64,000 bases of DNA. Origin: Cacajao melanocephalus (taxonomy: Eukaryota > Chordata > Mammalia > Primates > Pitheciidae). Position numbers and translations under genes: made by a program. Positions within the stretch are counted from its first letter, which is position 1. The number at the start of each line of letters is the position of its first letter. The notes under the pieces were generated by a model. The model was not told the origin of the DNA. It saw only the letters and a program-made list of their open reading frames with translations, and searched no databases. Positions 58,214-64,000 of this stretch are shown one piece after another. The stretch lies in contig CAUYLG010065858.1 in NCBI GenBank assembly GCA_963573385.1, positions 62,001 through 126,000 on the forward strand. Direction: 5' to 3'.

Positions 58214-60340
58214 GTGAATTTAAAATTTTTTTTCTATTTCTGTAAAAAATGACATTGGCATTTTGACAGGAATTGTATTGCATCTGCAGATTGCTTTTGG
58301 CAGTATGGTAATTTTAATAATATTAGTTCTTCTGATCCCCTGATCATGGAATGTCTTTCCATTTGTTTGTGTCTCCTTCATTTTATTTCATCAGTGTATT
58401 GTAGTTTTCCTTATAGAAGTCTTTCACTTTGGTTAAATCTATTCGTAGGTATTTTATTTTATTACTTTATAGCTATTGTAAATGAACATTGATGTATTTC
58501 TCAGTTCATTTTTGGTATCTAGAAATGCTACTGATTATTGTATGTTGATTTTGTGTCCTGTAAATTTACCAATTTATCATATCTAAGAGGTTTTTTTGTG
58601 GAATCTTTAAGTTTTTAAAAATATATATAGCTATAAGATTATATTATCTGCAAAGAGGGACAGTTGGACATCCTCTTTTCCAATATGGATGCCTTTTTGT
58701 GTTTTTCTCTTGCCTGATTGCTCTGGCTAGGACTTCCAGTACCATGTTGAATAGGATTGGTGAGAATGAGTATTCTTGTCTTGTTCCAGTTCTTAGAGGA
58801 AGTGTTTGCAGCTTTTTCATATTCAGTGTGTTAGCTGTGGGTTTGTCATGTATGGCATTTATTATGTTAGGTATGTTTTCTCAATGCCTAGTTTGTTGAC
58901 AGTTTTTATCGTGAAGAAATGTTAAATTTTATCAAATGTTTTTCTGCGTCTATTGAGATGATTTTACAGTTTGTGTCTTACATTCTCTTGATGTATTTTT
59001 ATTAAATTTATTGATTTTTGTATGTTGAACCATCTTTGCATCCCTGAGATAAATCCCACTTGATTGTGGTGTGTTATCTTTTTAATGTACTGTTGGATTC
59101 AGTTTGCTAGTATTTTGTTGAAAATTTTTACAACCAAATTCATCAAGGGTATTGGCTTGTAGTTTTCTTTTTGTTGTTGCATCCTTGTCTGGTTTTGGCA
59201 TAAAGGTAACACTGGCCTTATAGAATGGGCTAGAGAGAATTCCATAGTCTTAATTTTTTTTTGAATAGTTTAGAATATTTTGAGGATAGCTGGTAAATTT
59301 TTCTTTCTAAGTTTGGTGGCATTTGGCAGTGAAGCCATCTGGTCCTGGGCTTTTCTTTGCAGAAGACTTTTTCTTGCTGATTGAATCTCCTTACTCATTA
59401 TTGGTTTGTTCAGGTTTTATGTTTCTTCCTATTTCAATCTTGGTAGGTTGTATGTGTCCAGGAATTTACCCATTTCCTCTAGGTTTTCCTGTTTGCTAAT
59501 ATATAGTTATTAAAAATAGTCTTTGATGACCTTTTGTTTTCTGTGGTATCAGTTGTAATATCTCCATTTTCATTTATGAGTTTATTTGGGTCTTCTCTTT
59601 TTCTTGATTATTCTAGCTAACAGTTTATTGCTTTTGCTTATCATTTTGAAAAACCAACTTTTTTGTCAATCCTTTGTATTATCTTTTAAGACTCTATTTT
59701 CATTTATTTCTGCTCTGATATTTATTATTTCTTTCCTTCTGCTTTTGGGATTTTTTTTTCTTGTTTTGTAGTTTCTTGAGTTACTTTGTTAAATTGTCTG
59801 AAATCTTTCTACTTTTTTGATATAGCTGTTTATTGCCATAAACTTCCCTCTTAGCACTGCTTTTGCTGTATTTGACAGGCTTTGGTGTGTTGTGTTTTGG
59901 TCTGCATTTATTTCAAGAATTTTTTTAAATTTCTCCTTCATTTATTCCTCGATCCAGTGGTCATTCAGGAGAATGTTTAATTTCTATGTATTTGTAACGT
60001 TCCTCTTGTTACTGTCTTCTAGTTTAATTTCATTTTGGTCTGAGAAGAGACTCGATATGACTTTAAGTTTTTTTTAATGTGTTGGAACTTGTTTTGTGTC
60101 CTAACAAATGGTCTATCCTGGCGATCATCAAATGTGCTGATGAGAAAAAAATGTATATTCTGGAGCTATGGTATGAAGTGTCCTGTAAAAGTCTGTTTAG
60201 TCCATTTGGTGTAACATGCAGTTTAAATCCAATGTTTCTTTCTTAATTTTCTGTCTACATGATCTGTCTATATTGAGAGTGGGATGTTGATGTATCCAAC
60301 TGTTACTGTATTACAGTTTTTCTCTCCTTTTATGTCTAAT

Positions 60341-60372
60341 ATTATTTGGTTCATGTACCTGAACCAAATAAT
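60341..60372. repeat. perfect inverted repeat, 13-base arms
   Basis: ATTATTTGGTTCA (60341-60353) and its exact complement (60360-60372) around a 6-base loop, within L1 sequence. Confidence 0.93.
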
Positions 60373-60591
60373 AATAAGGGGATCGAATCAGTTAGAGGTT
60401 ATAACATTTCTAAACGTATATCATTATATAGTGACTTTCTTTGTCTCTCTGATGTAAGTATAGCTACTCCTGCTCACATTTGTTTTTCATTTTCAGGGAA
60501 TATGAAAATAAAAACCACTCCTTTACTTTCCACTCCTTTACTATCAGATTATGTGTGTCGTTATAGATAAAGTGAGTTTCTTGTAGGCCGC

Positions 60592-61280
60592 TGTGTTAGT
60601 ATTAGTGTGTTCTCCCATTGCTATAAAGAAAAGAGGTTTAATTGGCTCATGGTTCCACAGGCTGTAAAGGAAACATGGCAGTATCTGCTTGGCTTCTGGA
60701 GAGGCCTCAGGAAACTTACAATCATAGTGGAAAACAAATAGGGAGCCAGTACTTCACATGGCCAGAGCAGGAGGAAGAGAGACAGGGGGGAGATGCTACA
60801 TATTTTTTTTCTTGAAATTGAGTCTTGCTCTGTCACCCAGGCTGGAGTACTGTGCCATCTTGGCTCACTCTAACCTCCACCTCCCAGGTTCAAGTGATTC
60901 TCCTGCCTCAGCCTCCTGAGTAGCTGGGATTATAAGTGTGTACCACCCTGCCTGGCTAAATATTGTATTTTTAGTAGCGATGGGGTTTGCCATGTTGCCA
61001 AGGCTGATCTCAAACTCCTGACCTCAGGTGACCCACCCACTTCAGGCTCCAAAAGTGCTGGGATTACAAGTGTAAGCCACCATGCCTGGCTGATGCTACA
61101 TACTTTTAAAAAAGCGGATGTTGTGAAAACTCTATCAAGAGGACAGCACCAGGGGGATGGTTTTAAACCATGAGAAACTGCCCCTGTGATTCAGTCACCT
61201 CGCACCAGGCCCCACTTCCAACATTGGGGATTATAGTTGAACACGAGATTTGGACGGGGACACGGATCCAAACCATATCA
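60592..61280 (-). mobile_element. MST-type MaLR solo LTR in L1, split by an Alu
   Basis: Antisense solo LTR: ATAAAGAAAAGAGGTTTAATTGG, GAGGCCTCAGGAAACTTAC, then after the Alu GGGATGGTTTTAAACCATG, CAGGCCCCACTTCCAAC and the end GATCCAAACCATATCA. The 5-base duplication GCCGC/GCCAC flanks it. No internal retroviral genes remain. Confidence 0.88.
60803..61091 (-). mobile_element. AluS inside the MST LTR
   Basis: Antisense full-length Alu with the perfect 11-base duplication GATGCTACATA at 60792-60802 and 61092-61102. Confidence 0.95.
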
Positions 61281-62589
61281 GCCACATAGTGTTTGATCAT
61301 TTTCTTTTAATCCATTTGGTTGGTCTGTATCTTTTAAATTAATCTGTTTACATTCAAGGTTATGTTTTGATATGAGGACTTATTTTTGTCAATTTATTAA
61401 TTTTTTTCCCTTTTTTGGTATAGCCATTGTTTCCTTCTTTCTCTTTTATTTTTATCATTGTGGTTTGGTGGTTTTCTATAGTGGTAACATTTGAGTCTTT
61501 TCCTTATTTGTGTGTTTGCTCTACCAGTGGGTTTTATACTTTTGTATGTTTTCATGATGGTAGGTATCATCGTCTTGCTTCCAAGTGTAGGATTTTAAGC
61601 ATTTTTTATAGGGATGGTCTAGTGATGACAAATTTTCTCTGCTTTTGCTTGTCTTAGAAAGGCTTTATTTCTCCTTAATTAATGAAGGATAACTTTTCTG
61701 GGTATAACATGCTGACAGTTCTCTTTCTTTCAGTATTTTGAATATATTATCTCATTCTCTCCTATAATGTTTCTGCTAAGAAACCTGCTCTTATTCCACT
61801 AGAGGTTTCCTTATAAGTGAGTAGATGCTTTTCTCTTGCTGTGTTTAGAATTTTCTCTTTGTTATTGACTTTGCCAGTTTTACTATAATATGCAATAGAG
61901 AAAACCTTTTTGAATTGCATCTATTTGAGGATCTCTGAATGTTCTATACTTGGATGTCTAAACTGGACTTGGGAAGGTTTCAATTATTATTTCATTCAAT
62001 GTGTTTTCTATCCTTTTTGTTTTCTCTTTGCCTTTTGGGACACTGGAAATTCAAATATATGATCACTTTATGCTGTGCCATATGTAACATAGGCTTTGTT
62101 TTTCTTTTCAAAATTTTTGTTTGACTGGGTTATATCAAAAGGCCTGTTTTTAAGACCAGAAATTCTTTCTTCTACTCGATATAGGCTATTGTTGAAGCTC
62201 TCAAAAGTATTTTTATTTAATTCAATGAATTATCTGATCACTAGGATTTGCTTTGTTCTTTTTTAATGATATCTATCTCTTTAATAAATTTCTTATTTAC
62301 ATCTTGAGTTATTTTCCTAATTTCTTTGTATTGTTTATCTGTGTTTTCTTGTATCTTACTGAGCTTTTTTAATATCATTACTTTGAATTCCTTCTTAGGC
62401 ATTTCATAATTTATTTTTCACTGGACTCCGTTACTGGGGAATTATTATGTTCCTTTGGAGGTGTGATCTTTTCTTGATTTTTCGTGCCTTTTTCTGTGTG
62501 TGTCTTTATGTTGTTGATATCTGCACATCTGTCACAATAGCCACTTCATCCAATTTTTTGAGTTTGATTTTGTAATGGAGGACTTTTTC

Positions 62590-63797
62590 ATGAAGATGTA
62601 TTTATGGTGTTGGTTGGGTCAGTAGTATCTGTGATTTCCTCAGTGGATTAGGGTGGAGTTGTTAGTTGTGGTGAAATTTTGCTGGGGATGGGGATACCAG
62701 GTGAGCACTGGTGTGTGTGGGTGGGCCCAACCTTAGGCCTCTGGGAGGAGTGCTCAGATGCCAATGGTGGTGTGCTGTGCTGAGCAATCTCTAGGCCCCC
62801 AGATGGCATGCTTAGGCACTGGATAAGGCAGAGCTGGGCTGGGCAGACTTGACCTCAGGTCCCCTATGGTGCATGCAGATGTTGGCTGTGGTAGGCAGAT
62901 AATGGGGTAATCCTTAGGTCCCTAGTAAAAGGATTGATTTGGGGGAAGGATCAGTGGCTGTGCTGTGGCCCTGCTACTAGGGAGGGCAGGGTTGCTATCA
63001 TTAGCAGAAACCATCATCCGGCAGCTGGGGAGTGTACACATTAGCCCCAGGTGGTGGATGCAGGTGGAGTAGCTTGTCCTTAGGACACTGGCAAATGTGT
63101 GGCAGTCCTTCTGTTGGGGGTGGTGGAGTCACTACCAAAGGCTCAGACTTTGGCCTGGTGGCAGCTGCCAGCAGCAGGGGCAGAGTCTGTCCTTGGGGTG
63201 CTTGAACATGTACATAGTTTTCTGGTGAAAGCAGTGGGGTCACAACTAATAGCTTGCACTTCAGCCCTGGAGGCAGGAGAAAGCCACAGTGGTAGTTGTA
63301 AGTAGGAGATGTCAATGGGGCTCCATGGATTTGTAGATATAGGGGTCACTGGGCCACAGGGCAGGATGTAGTCTAGTGGGAACTAGGCTCTCAAAATGGT
63401 GCCATGCTGTAGCTGCTTAGGTCTTGGGGACCCAGCATGAGCTCTCTCTCTGAGCTCTCTCTGCTGTTATATGGCCTCCAGGAATCTCACTATGCTAGTT
63501 TCAGGACCTGTGAGGCTTGAGGGGCTTTCCCATGTCTACAACCACAGGAGTCCATGGTGGAAATGGAGATTGCCAGGGATTGAGGATCCTCTCCAGACTC
63601 CCAGTCTATCCTGGTTGAATGAGCTGCCAATTTTCCCTCCTTCCTTGCTTCTGGTGTTTTCTGTCACTTCTCTGTTGAATTCCAGTGTTGTGTCTTAGAT
63701 GATCTATTGGAAGTGTGAAAATCTGCCTACTATTTTGGTTCTTCTTTGTGAAGGAGGCAAGTACCAGATACCTAACCAAGTAATCAAGTCCCTCTCC
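62590..63797 (-). mobile_element. L1 5' UTR portion (GC-rich, repeated)
   Basis: Antisense 5' region of the nested L1. It is far more GC-rich than the coding part. Four blocks begin TTAGGCCTC, CTAGGCCCCC, CTCAGGTCCCC and TTAGGTCCCT at 62733, 62791, 62853 and 62913, a degenerate 60-base period as in repeated LINE promoters. Open frames here are incidental. Confidence 0.6.
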
Positions 63798-64000
63798 TAT
63801 GAACTTTTATGCAGTTACTAAAAATGATGATTATGCAAAACATAATGCAAATATTGTCAGTTTTAAAGAAAATCAGGACATAAAAATTTTAAATGTTGTT
63901 TAATTATGATTTTATAACTTTTTTTAAATGAATGAAAATTACTTCCAAAAAATCTGTAGTAAAAAAAGTCTAGCTAAAGAGGAATATGCAAATATGAATT
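63798..64000 (+). mobile_element. older L1M host, right part
   Basis: Sense L1M resumes: TTATGCAGTTACTAAAAATGATG and following AT-rich 3' UTR, collinear with the left part that stopped at 56569. Runs off the window. Confidence 0.65.

Larger units (their letters stand above)
56570..63797 (-). mobile_element. near full-length L1 (MA/MB type), nested
   Basis: Antisense L1 of about 6.5 kb after removing the LTR insert. 3' UTR from 56570 (TTTTTATTGACATATAATATTTG), ORF2 remains from about 57000, EN-side sequence near 60100-60590 and 61285-61650, and a GC-richer 5' region to 63797. TATAAACT (56562-56569) and TATGAACT (63798-63805) are the likely target duplication. Many stops and indels make it inactive. 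Confidence 0.85.

Noticed and set aside
63001..63315. Minus-strand frame of 104 codons near the window end
   Set aside because: Lies in the GC-rich L1 5' region and does not look like L1 ORF1 or any host protein.

Overview
This window is nuclear DNA from a primate, most likely human. It holds about 25 Alu-derived copies, from old J-type to an AluY-like copy at 10904-11206, together with primate-age L1 3' ends, an MST-type LTR and many mammal-wide L2, MIR, MER1/MER20 and MaLR-like LTR relics. Introns of primate genes look the same as intergenic DNA at this level, so I cannot say which this is. I found no exon of a known protein gene, no RNA gene, no CRISPR array and no bacterial-type operon. 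The longest open frames are chance frames or run through repeats.

Layout. 1-20 kb: mixed L2, MIR, MaLR-like LTRs and Alus, with low-copy stretches at 0.85-1.8, 3.0-4.8, 11.2-12.7, 14.6-15.1 and 18.2-19.0 kb. 20-24 kb: the least repetitive part, including a segment at 21.36-21.90 kb that keeps nearly the CpG count expected by chance. 24-28 kb: old L2, MIR and MER1 copies that contain at least three small local copy events (two direct, one inverted). 28-38 kb: a long L2, more L2 and MIR, two L1M 3' ends and a MLT1-like LTR. 38-50 kb: more low-copy DNA with two perfect RFX X-box palindromes (39.22 and 47.46 kb) and a homeobox-motif-rich stretch (48.1-48.3 kb). 50-56 kb: L1 3' ends cut by Alus. 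56-64 kb: a near full-length antisense L1 inserted in an older sense L1 and itself hit by an MST LTR that was then hit by an Alu.

No genes can be shown to work together here. The functional candidates are cis-regulatory: the CpG-retaining block, the two X-boxes, a CRE palindrome and a CTCF-like site, all in repeat-free DNA. Repeat family names come from pattern recognition; boundaries are usually good to about 10-20 bases, and to the base where a target-site duplication is given.
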